NCBI GenBank assembly: GCA_038247995.1
Contig: JBBRUG010000163.1
Coordinates: 1-12,943, forward strand
DNA from: JBBRUG01 sp038247995
GTDB taxonomy: Bacteria; Chloroflexota; Chloroflexia; Chloroflexales; Chloroflexaceae
DNA: 12,943 bases
Reading direction: 5' to 3'
Shown: piece after piece, positions 6,131 to 12,943 of the stretch
Position numbering within the stretch: the stretch's first letter is position 1
Layout: every line of letters starts with the position of its first letter
Made by a program: the position numbers and the translations under genes
The notes under the pieces: model-generated
What the model was told of the DNA's origin: nothing
The model's input: only the letters and a program-made list of their open reading frames with translations
The model's database searches: none

Positions 6131-6475
6131 ATAGAGACAGCAGCTATCGCCCGCCGGATTGTTGACCTGGCCGAAGATAAGCAGGCGCACGAAATTGTCC
6201 TCCTGGACATTCGCCCGCAGAGCACGATCGCCGATTATTTTGTGATCTGCTCCGGCGACAATGATCGCCAACTTCGCGCTATTGTCGAGCATATTGATGA
6301 GACGGTTACTCAGGAGTTTGGGCGCAACTCGCGTAAAGAAGGGGCGTCCGAGACCGGCTGGATCGTGCTCGATTATGCTGACATTGTTGTGCATGTGTTT
6401 AGCCCTACTCAGCGCGAGTTTTATCGCCTGGAGCGGCTTTGGAGCAAAGTCCCCCCCGTCGTTGTCGTTCAATGA
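6131..6475 (+). CDS. rsfS: Ribosomal silencing factor RsfS (Iojap family), apparent AUA start
   Basis: A 114-residue protein of normal RsfS length. RsfS binds ribosomal protein uL14 on the 50S subunit and blocks subunit joining in starvation or stationary phase. Family signatures are the N-terminal ETAAIARRIVDLAEDKQA helix, DYFVICSG (about residues 37-44), and GWIVLDYADIVVHVFSP followed by REFYRLERLW. The frame is closed upstream by TAG at 6113-6115, and no ATG, GTG or TTG lies between that stop and the conserved N-terminus. The best start is ATA at 6131, 7 nt after AGGAG (6119-6123); ACG at 6125 is the alternative. The first canonical start, GTG at 6242, would remove 37 conserved residues. 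The next gene begins 7 nt after the stop, so the two are probably co-translated. Confidence 0.9.
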   Translation: METAAIARRIVDLAEDKQAHEIVLLDIRPQSTIADYFVICSGDNDRQLRAIVEHIDETVTQEFGRNSRKEGASETGWIVLDYADIVVHVFSPTQREFYRLERLWSKVPPVVVVQ

Positions 6476-6482
6476 GGCACCT

Positions 6483-6698
6483 ATGAGCAAAGATCCTTCG
6501 CGGCGCAAGGCTGCGTTCCGTCGTAAGCGCGTTGTGTTATTTGCATCCGGTGCTGCCGTAGGAAGTGCGCTTGGGCTGATTGTGGGTGCGCTGCTGACAT
6601 TCTGGCTTGGTGAAGGAACAGTGCGCGCGGTTCAGCGCGGCTTTCGGCGCCTGAGCGGCGACGACGGCCACCCGAGCTTCGACTTGCTGTTACAGTAG
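6483..6698 (+). CDS. Small single-helix membrane protein (71 aa)
   Basis: Starts ATG 7 nt after the rsfS stop, with a weak GAGG (6474-6477) upstream, so translational coupling to rsfS is likely. The N-terminus is strongly basic (KDPSRRKAAFRRKR). One hydrophobic helix follows at about residues 18-41 (LFASGAAVGSALGLIVGALLT), then an amphipathic basic stretch and a short acidic tail ending in FDLLLQ. By the positive-inside rule the N-terminus should be cytoplasmic. The GxxxG-like glycines and the position recall small membrane-anchored proteins encoded next to housekeeping genes. I do not recognise a named family and assign no function. Confidence 0.7.
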   Translation: MSKDPSRRKAAFRRKRVVLFASGAAVGSALGLIVGALLTFWLGEGTVRAVQRGFRRLSGDDGHPSFDLLLQ

Positions 6699-6758
6699 CC
6701 CCAGCAGCAGTGCTAGCACGCTGCGGATGCAGCCACTCTGAGCCAACTGGCAACTCCT

Positions 6759-6797
6759 CCCCAGCATCGATCGAGCATGATCGGTGCTGGGGTTTTT
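6759..6797 (+). terminator. Intrinsic terminator of the rsfS operon
   Basis: A 14-bp stem (6759-6772 with 6779-6792, one T-G wobble) around the 6-nt loop GAGCAT, with a GC-rich CCCC/GGGG base, followed immediately by five T residues (6793-6797). Confidence 0.9.
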
Positions 6798-6879
6798 GAT
6801 GTCGTAGCCCCACGAGGCGCGTAAACTCATTTCAGGTGCCGCCAGCGGTGAATTGTAAGCTTGAGAACCGGCCCTCGTC

Positions 6880-6908
6880 TTGCCCAGCGCATCTCGTTCG
6901 TGTACAAT
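6880..6908 (+). promoter_or_regulatory. Promoter for the GT-C gene at 6947
   Basis: -35 TTGCCC (6880-6885), 17-bp spacer and a good -10 TACAAT (6903-6908). The expected start of transcription is near 6915, giving a leader of about 30 nt. It lies downstream of the strong terminator, so the GT-C genes form a separate unit. Confidence 0.5.
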
Positions 6909-6946
6909 GCTGAAGATTCTGTGGCATTTTCGGGCATTGAGGTGCG

Positions 6947-9370
6947 ATGTCTACCCTGGAACTTCCGCGACCGACTCCTACTGCCGAACAGCCGCCCGTC
7001 GATCCGACGCGTACGGCCGGCATCTGGTTTCTCACCGTTGAGCAGCTTGCCTACAGCGCCCTGGGGCTGTTGGCGCTCTTTGCGCACCTCTGGATGCTCG
7101 GTGATCGCGCGCTGCATCACGATGAAACACTCCACGCCGCCTACTCGTGGTTTCTCTACGTCGGGCGCGGTTACATCCACGATCCGTTGCTACACGGGCC
7201 GCTGCTCTACCATCTGGGCGCACTGACCTATTTTCTCTTCGGTGATAACGATTTTACCGCACGGCTTGGCCCGGCGCTCGCCGGTACGGCGCTCACGCTC
7301 ACACCTTACCTGGTGCGGCGTGAGATCGGGCGCGGGGCGGCGCTGCTGGCGGCCGTGTACCTGCTCATCTCCCCCATTGCCCTGTATGTGGGTCGCTTTT
7401 TCCGCCACGACATCTACTCGGTGCTCTGTGAAGTGCTCGTCGTCGCGGCGATTGTGCGCTACGCAAGTACGCGCAAGGCCGGCTGGCTGTATGTCGGCGT
7501 GGCGGCCTTCGCGTTGATGCTCGTCAACCAGGAAACCAGCTACCTCTTCCTGGTCATTATGGGCACGCCGCTGATTATGGCCTTCCTCTGGCGGATCTGG
7601 CGGCCAGGTGTGCTGATTATGGGCGGGTTGGGCCTCGCTGCCGTGCTGCTTGCGTTTGTGTTGCCCGGTACAGCCGAGGTAGACGGGAGCAATACCGCTC
7701 TGCGCGACGCGGAGACGGGCGCAATGCGCTACACGCCCGGCCCGCTTTTCGGCTGGCATCCGCTCGAAACCGACGACAACTCGTTTGCGCTACGCATCCG
7801 CAACCGCGCCGATAACGACGGCGGACGCAGTTTGCCGGCCAATCTGATTCAATATCTCAATGAGATCGGCGCCTTCTTTGGCCACCCAGCCGTCTTAATG
7901 GGCCTCGGATTGGCGCTTGCCGCCGGCTTCGCTATCTACTGGGGCATCTGGCGGCGCGCTGACCCTGCGGGCCAAACGGCGTGGGAGCGTGCCCACAATC
8001 GGGGCGACCCGACGGCTGCCCTTGTCGCTAGCCTCGCCGATGGGCGGCGCTGGTTGGTGGCCCTGCTGATCCTGCTGGGCATCTACGCACTTTTCTTCAC
8101 CGCCTTCTTCAGCAATATGCTTGGCCTGATCACCGGCACTACCGGATCATTGCTGTACTGGCTCGCCCAGCATAATGTTGAGCGCGGTGGCCAACCCGGC
8201 CATTATTACGCGATTATGCTCCTGATCTACGAGCCGCTGCTACTGATTTGGAGCGCGGTTGGCTTCGGCCTGGTGGGTTTCCGCCTATGGCGCACGCGCG
8301 GTGCAGCGCCTAACACACCGCTCGCCGAGCGTAGTGTCCCTTTCGCGGTATTACTGTTGGCCTGGTGGTCGCTCGCCGCCTTCGCTATTTACACCTGGGC
8401 CGGCGAAAAGATGCCCTGGCTCTCCATTCACATCAGTGTGCCACTAACGTTCTTCAGTGCCTGGGCCTGCGCTCAATCAATTGGGGGTGTGCGGCGCTTC
8501 TTCACCCCCACAGTGCCAACGACAGGCATTCCGGACTGGGCGCCAGTGGCGATGTATGGCAGCCTGTTCGCTTCGGTCGTCGGGTTGAGCTTCATTACAT
8601 TAACCGCAATTGTCGGCTTCGGCGCCGAGTCGCCCTTGCCGCCCTGGGCGGTGCCCACCTTCGCCGTCCTGCTAATTGCGCTGCTAACGATTGGCGCCGG
8701 GTTGCGTTGGGAATGGCGCAGCGCCCTGGCCTTGCTCGCGATCTGCGCCAGCCTGACCTTGGCGCTCGGCACAGCCCGCGCCGCCTATCGCCTGGCCTTT
8801 GAAAACGGCGATGTGCCGCGTGAGATGATGGTTTACACCCAGACCTCACCCGATGTGATGCACGTCATCCGACGCCTTGAGGAAGCCTCGATCCGGCGCG
8901 GCAACGGCCTGGCGATGCCGGTCATCTACGATAACGAGACCGTCTGGACCTGGTATATGCGCCGCTTCACCAATAGCACGCGGGTTGGCCCGGAACTTGC
9001 TGCACCGCCCGACGCCAATGTGATGGCGGTGGTGATGCTTCAGGAAAACCTCGACCGTTACCCCCAGAATCGCACCTATCTGGACGGTTTTGTGATCCAG
9101 CGCTATCCGTTACGCTGGTGGTTCCCCGAAGATCAGATGTATCGGCTCAGCAGCGGCTGGCGTGATGGCCCGCTGGAGGGCACGTCGCTGCTTGGCCAAG
9201 CGTTACGGGCGCCCTTCGACCCGAACGTCGGCGCGCAAGTGTGGCGCTTCATGATCCATCGCGATCTGCCGACGGGCCTGGGTTCAACCGATTTCGTGAT
9301 CGCCGTGCGTCCTGAACTGTCTCGCCAGATCGGCCCCGGCTTCGGCGGCAACATCAGCGGGGCGCCCTAG
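6947..9370 (+). CDS. Polytopic GT-C family membrane protein (TIGR03663/Agl23-like, PMT_2-type)
   Basis: An 807-residue protein with a short Pro-rich N-terminus, a first membrane helix near residues 33-51 and many further hydrophobic segments up to about residue 615, then a soluble C-terminal part. The first external loop carries ALHHDETLHAAYSWFL (His57-Glu60), the acidic motif typical of GT-C glycosyltransferases using polyprenyl-phosphate sugars, and DPLLHGPLLYHL. Downstream are WAGEKMPWLSIH and VYTQTSPDVMHV, shared with the next gene. These features match proteins called TIGR03663, named after archaeal Agl23, by recall and not by search. The likely role is glycan assembly or sugar transfer on the outer face of the membrane, with substrate unknown. 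The ATG follows GAGG (6939-6942) at short spacing. It is probably co-transcribed with its paralogue 57 bp downstream. Confidence 0.8.
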   Translation: MSTLELPRPTPTAEQPPVDPTRTAGIWFLTVEQLAYSALGLLALFAHLWMLGDRALHHDETLHAAYSWFLYVGRGYIHDPLLHGPLLYHLGALTYFLFGDNDFTARLGPALAGTALTLTPYLVRREIGRGAALLAAVYLLISPIALYVGRFFRHDIYSVLCEVLVVAAIVRYASTRKAGWLYVGVAAFALMLVNQETSYLFLVIMGTPLIMAFLWRIWRPGVLIMGGLGLAAVLLAFVLPGTAEVDGSNTALRDAETGAMRYTPGPLFGWHPLETDDNSFALRIRNRADNDGGRSLPANLIQYLNEIGAFFGHPAVLMGLGLALAAGFAIYWGIWRRADPAGQTAWERAHNRGDPTAALVASLADGRRWLVALLILLGIYALFFTAFFSNMLGLITGTTGSLLYWLAQHNVERGGQPGHYYAIMLLIYEPLLLIWSAVGFGLVGFRLWRTRGAAPNTPLAERSVPFAVLLLAWWSLAAFAIYTWAGEKMPWLSIHISVPLTFFSAWACAQSIGGVRRFFTPTVPTTGIPDWAPVAMYGSLFASVVGLSFITLTAIVGFGAESPLPPWAVPTFAVLLIALLTIGAGLRWEWRSALALLAICASLTLALGTARAAYRLAFENGDVPREMMVYTQTSPDVMHVIRRLEEASIRRGNGLAMPVIYDNETVWTWYMRRFTNSTRVGPELAAPPDANVMAVVMLQENLDRYPQNRTYLDGFVIQRYPLRWWFPEDQMYRLSSGWRDGPLEGTSLLGQALRAPFDPNVGAQVWRFMIHRDLPTGLGSTDFVIAVRPELSRQIGPGFGGNISGAP

Positions 9371-9427
9371 CGTTCGTAGAACCTCTAGCGTAGCGTAAGT
9401 TGTGAAGGCCTCGGCCCAACAAAGACT

Positions 9428-12400
9428 ATGGCAGTAAACACATATCCTTCAACCCCAACCACCCGTTCCGCCTTTGACCACCCGCTCAGCCTCGCACGGG
9501 TGAACTGGGAGGTTGTGGCCTACTTCGTCATCCTGGCGCTGAGCGTGGTGGCCCATATTTGGGGCCTGGGCCGCATGGCGCTGCACCACGACGAATCGAT
9601 CCACGCCTGGTCGAGTTGGCGGTTCTTCACTGGCGCGGGCGGTTTTACTTGTTGGGGCGGAGTAACAGCCTACACCTATTGTTACGATCCGGTGTATCAC
9701 GGACCGTCACTCTATTTCCTCACCGGTTTATCGTACTTCCTGTTTGGCGACGGCGACGCGCAGGCCCGCCTCCCAATGGCGCTGGCCGGGATCGCGATGA
9801 GCGCCTCGTGCTGGTGGCTACGGCCTTACCTTGGGCGGCGCGGCGCCCTGGTGGCGGCGGCGCTGCTCGCCTTTTCGCCCTCGCTGCTCTACTACACCCG
9901 CTTTGCCCGCCACGACGGCCTGATGGTGCTCTGGGAAGTGCTGATGCTGATCGGCGTGTTCCGCTGGCTCGACAGCGGCCGCCCCGGTTGGCTCTACCTG
10001 ACCACAGCCGCGATCGCCCTCGCCGTCGGCACCCACGAACTGTACTACATCCTCTTTTTCATTTTCGGTGTCTTTGTGCTGATGCGACTGCTCACTGAGA
10101 GCCGTTTCGTCCGTTATTTGAATATTGGCCTGCTGATCGTGATCGGACTCTGCCTTGCGCTGATGGTGATCAACCCGCCATTGCCGATCGGTCAGGGCTT
10201 GTACTTCGGCGAAAAGGCTTTTCTGATCGCCTCGGCGCTTGCCCTGGCCTGGCTCTGTCAGCGGCTCTGGGACCCGCGCCCATTGCTTACCACCCGGCTC
10301 CAGACGCTCTGGCAATACGAGCGTAACGTGCTCTGGACGGCCCTGGCAATTATGGCCGGCATCTACCTGGTGCTTTATACGACCTTTTTTGCCTACCCGC
10401 GTGGCGCCCTCGACGGCCTCTACGCCGGGTTGGCCTACTGGCTCGGCAGCCAGCAAGAGTACGCCCGCGGTGATCAGCCGTGGTACTACTACCTGATGCA
10501 ACTGCCGCTCTATGAGCCGCTGGCGGTGCTGGCCGGCATCGGCACAGTTGTGGCGATGATCACCGCTGTAGTGCGCCGTACGCTGGCCGATCGCAAGAAT
10601 AAAGCGGCGGTTGAAAGCAGTCCGGCAGGCGACGGCGTCGTTTCCGAAGAAGAGCGCGAAACTGAGGTTGCATCGTCGTCCGTCGTCCGTCGTCCGTCGT
10701 CCGAGCACACCCCCTGGGAACTTTTTCCACTCCTGCTGGTGTTCTGGTTTTTTATGTCGGTGATCATCTTTTCGTGGGCCGGCGAGAAGATGCCCTGGCT
10801 CGTCGTGCATATGGCTTTGCCGGGCAACCTGTTGGCCGCCTGGTGTATCTCGCGCCTGCTGCGCACCGCCGACGCCTACAAGGCCAATTCGGCAGCTCGC
10901 ACCACAATGAGCCTGCACCTGCCCGATGGCGAACTAGCGGCGCCGCGCTGGCGGCCAGCGATCTGGCTGGCGCCGCTGACGGTCTTTCTAATCGGTGTGG
11001 CGGTTATTGTGGCGCTCTGGCAGTTCGACCAACTTGGCAGCGGCCAGGGCGCGCAAAGCAGTATGCTGCAGGGCCTCGTGCCGCTCCTGATCGCCGGCGG
11101 CCTGATCTACGGCCTGCTCACTCTCGCCACCCACTTCGGCGGGCGGGTGATCCTGGCGATCATCGCGCTGACCCTGGCCGGCAGCCTCAGTGCGTATACG
11201 CTGCGCGCCAGTTGGATGGCGGTCTATCGCCACCCCGACACACCGGTCGAACTGCTTGTCTATACCCAGACGGCGCCCGACGTGCCACGCCTGGTAACCG
11301 ATGTGCGCGAACTGGCGATCAACCTGACGCGCAATAACCGTACGCCTGAGGATGAAACCGGCGGCCTGAGCATGCCGATCTTCCTCGATAGCGGCAGCGC
11401 CACTGGTGAGGGCTCGCTCGCCTGGCCGTTGCAGTGGTATCTGCGCGATTTCCAGCGCCTGAACTGGATCAAGAGCGAGACATTCCAGGCCAACCCCGGC
11501 GCCCAGACGTTTGAAGTGCAAATGCCCGACGAGACAACGGCCCTGGCGCCGGTGGTGATGCTCTACCGATCCCATGTGAACGATCAGGTACGTAGCGCAC
11601 TCGAAGAGAACTATGTGCAACCCTACGGCTCGGCAAACGTGTTCAACTGGTGGTTCCCCGAAGGCGACAAATGCTCACCTCAAAATCCCGGCTATAAGCG
11701 CTTCTACTTCAGCACCTGGACGCCGACCGACACGCTGCTCGGCACAAGCGACGACGGCTGTGGGCGCGACATCTCGGCTGACGTACACGGTCCCTTCGAT
11801 GCATTGCTCGCGCCCTTCCGCAGTGAAAACCGGCCCGGTCTGTATCAGTTCCTGATCTATCGCGAACTGCCCTACCCATTGGTGCCCGGCGCCCGCGAGA
11901 TGGAGTTCTGGCTGCGCAAAGATCTCGCCGGCGGCTTTGGCGACGGTACAGCGGCGAGCGGCGGCGCGGCAAATCTACGTCTGGTTGCCGAGCAGGTGCA
12001 GCCGATTGGAACGGGCGGCAGTAACGCCACCGGTGCGGCTGTTGATGCACAAGGCAACCTCTACGTCACGGCCACCGGCACGCACCAGGTGCTCGTCTAC
12101 AGCCCCGACGGCACCCTGATCCGTACGCTGGGCGGTTTCGGCAGTGAACTCGGCCAACTCTATGAGCCACGGGGAGTTGCCGTCGATGCTGCGGGCAATA
12201 TTTACGTCGCCGATACCTGGAACGCACGGATCGTGAAGTACGATCCCGCAGGACGTGTCCTGACCACTTGGGGCAGCGGTGGCCAGGATCTTGCCGACGG
12301 CCGCCGGGCGACGATTACCGAGGGCAATCAGGCCGCCAATGAGGCTAACCCGCTCGGCTTCTTCGGCCCGCGCGGGATTGCCATCGATGCCGCCGGAAAT

Positions 12401-12910
12401 GTCTATATCGCCGATACGGGCAACAAGCGGATTGTGGTAACGGACAGCGAAGGGAACTACCAGTATCAATGGGGGTACGCCGGCGCCGGACTCGGCGAGT
12501 TTAACGAACCGACCGGGGTAGCCCTCGACGCCCAGGGCAATGTCTACGTCGCCGATACGTGGAATGGGCGGGTGCAGGTCTTCGCCCCCGACGGCGCCGG
12601 GCAAGTTAGCCCCATTCCGATTGTGACCTGGCAGGTCAGCGGTTGGCGCCCCAACACCTACGACGATCCTTCGATCGCCGCAAGCCCCGACGGGCAGGTC
12701 TATGTGAGTGTGCCCAGCCGGCAGCAGGTGCTGGCCGCCAATCTACGCGGCGATGTACTGCTGAGTTGGGGCGGCGCCGGGAGCGATCCGGCCTCGCTGA
12801 ACGCGCCCAGCGGCATGGCCGTGATGCCCGACGGTAGCGTCTGGGTACTTGACCGCACGAGTGACCGGGCGCTGCGCTTCCGGCTGCCGCAAGTGCAACC
12901 CGGCTTATAA
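9428..12910 (+). CDS. GT-C family membrane protein (TIGR03663/Agl23-like) fused to a C-terminal six-unit NHL propeller
   Basis: An 1160-residue paralogue of the preceding protein. The N-terminal membrane part has ALHHDESIHAWSSW (acidic motif, His53-Glu56), DPVYHGPSLYFL, FSWAGEKMPWLVVH and VYTQTAPDVPRL, matching the upstream protein motif for motif. A polar insert near residues 393-427 separates two membrane segments and is partly encoded by a heptamer array. From about residue 848 to the end there are six NHL-type units, for example GVAVDAAGNIYVADTWN and GIAIDAAGNVYIADTGN, enough for a closed six-bladed propeller. The propeller should lie outside the cytoplasmic membrane if the usual GT-C topology holds, where it may bind glycan or protein. 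No clear Shine-Dalgarno sequence precedes the ATG, consistent with coupling to the upstream gene. The substrate cannot be deduced. Confidence 0.82.
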   Translation: MAVNTYPSTPTTRSAFDHPLSLARVNWEVVAYFVILALSVVAHIWGLGRMALHHDESIHAWSSWRFFTGAGGFTCWGGVTAYTYCYDPVYHGPSLYFLTGLSYFLFGDGDAQARLPMALAGIAMSASCWWLRPYLGRRGALVAAALLAFSPSLLYYTRFARHDGLMVLWEVLMLIGVFRWLDSGRPGWLYLTTAAIALAVGTHELYYILFFIFGVFVLMRLLTESRFVRYLNIGLLIVIGLCLALMVINPPLPIGQGLYFGEKAFLIASALALAWLCQRLWDPRPLLTTRLQTLWQYERNVLWTALAIMAGIYLVLYTTFFAYPRGALDGLYAGLAYWLGSQQEYARGDQPWYYYLMQLPLYEPLAVLAGIGTVVAMITAVVRRTLADRKNKAAVESSPAGDGVVSEEERETEVASSSVVRRPSSEHTPWELFPLLLVFWFFMSVIIFSWAGEKMPWLVVHMALPGNLLAAWCISRLLRTADAYKANSAARTTMSLHLPDGELAAPRWRPAIWLAPLTVFLIGVAVIVALWQFDQLGSGQGAQSSMLQGLVPLLIAGGLIYGLLTLATHFGGRVILAIIALTLAGSLSAYTLRASWMAVYRHPDTPVELLVYTQTAPDVPRLVTDVRELAINLTRNNRTPEDETGGLSMPIFLDSGSATGEGSLAWPLQWYLRDFQRLNWIKSETFQANPGAQTFEVQMPDETTALAPVVMLYRSHVNDQVRSALEENYVQPYGSANVFNWWFPEGDKCSPQNPGYKRFYFSTWTPTDTLLGTSDDGCGRDISADVHGPFDALLAPFRSENRPGLYQFLIYRELPYPLVPGAREMEFWLRKDLAGGFGDGTAASGGAANLRLVAEQVQPIGTGGSNATGAAVDAQGNLYVTATGTHQVLVYSPDGTLIRTLGGFGSELGQLYEPRGVAVDAAGNIYVADTWNARIVKYDPAGRVLTTWGSGGQDLADGRRATITEGNQAANEANPLGFFGPRGIAIDAAGNVYIADTGNKRIVVTDSEGNYQYQWGYAGAGLGEFNEPTGVALDAQGNVYVADTWNGRVQVFAPDGAGQVSPIPIVTWQVSGWRPNTYDDPSIAASPDGQVYVSVPSRQQVLAANLRGDVLLSWGGAGSDPASLNAPSGMAVMPDGSVWVLDRTSDRALRFRLPQVQPGL
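10674..10701 (+). repeat. In-frame heptanucleotide array, four cgtcgtc units, inside the second GT-C gene
   Basis: Four exact copies of cgtcgtc (10674-10701) encode the SSSVVRRPSS stretch of the polar loop near residues 416-425. Because the unit is not a multiple of three, gain or loss of one copy would shift the frame and truncate the protein before its last membrane helices and NHL propeller. Confidence 0.85.
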
Positions 12911-12921
12911 AGCCTTGGGTA

Positions 12922-12943
12922 CGGGTGCGTCATGACGCGCCCG
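12922..12943 (+). terminator. Possible terminator hairpin cut by the window edge
   Basis: An inverted repeat begins 12 bp after the stop of the second GT-C gene: 12922-12929 pairs with 12936-12943, eight pairs including one T-G wobble, around TCATGA. Whether a T-run follows cannot be seen because the window ends at the hairpin. Confidence 0.45.

Noticed and set aside
9818..10918. 366-codon ORF on the minus strand
   Set aside because: Antisense to the second GT-C gene, with Gln/His/Arg-rich low-complexity composition typical of shadow frames.

Overview
The window looks like chromosomal DNA of a Chloroflexota bacterium, probably of the Roseiflexus/Chloroflexus type. This rests on fairly high GC, an adenosylcobalamin-type (class II) ribonucleotide reductase with TSCPD and zinc-ribbon tails, and tandem TIGR03663-type GT-C membrane proteins. 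It is an inference from gene content; no rRNA or other phylogenetic marker is present. All convincing genes are on the + strand.

Layout. Positions 1-298 hold a heptanucleotide repeat and a short membrane-protein ORF, possibly a gene remnant. Positions 299-739 are non-coding and carry two DnaA boxes and the likely nrdJ promoter. Positions 740-5960 are one interrupted nrdJ gene. Two self-splicing group I introns (2333-2743 and 3138-3363) split it into three exons, and two LAGLIDADG-type inteins (1031-2110 and 3396-4415) are translated within it. Joining 740..2332, 2744..3137 and 3364..5960 gives a 1527-residue precursor, and removing both inteins (360 and 340 residues) leaves an 827-residue enzyme. 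A perfect 20-bp hairpin follows the stop. A short operon comes next: rsfS (6131-6475, apparently with an AUA start) and a 71-residue one-helix membrane protein (6483-6698), closed by a strong intrinsic terminator (6759-6797). Two tandem GT-C membrane proteins fill the rest: an 807-residue protein (6947-9370) and an 1160-residue paralogue with a six-unit C-terminal NHL propeller (9428-12910).

The main result is nrdJ. All four insertions lie in conserved catalytic sequence. Intein 1 precedes the first redox cysteine. Intron 1 splits the conserved GGTRRGANMG segment. Intron 2 interrupts the codon of the thiyl-radical cysteine (NPCGE). Intein 2 precedes the second redox cysteine, only 32 bp after intron 2. 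Read without splicing, the gene looks like three broken ORFs. With splicing it is intact, and both introns fold into complete group I cores with U-G pairs at the 5' splice sites and terminal G residues at the 3' splice sites. The introns share a peripheral 3' domain, which suggests common descent.
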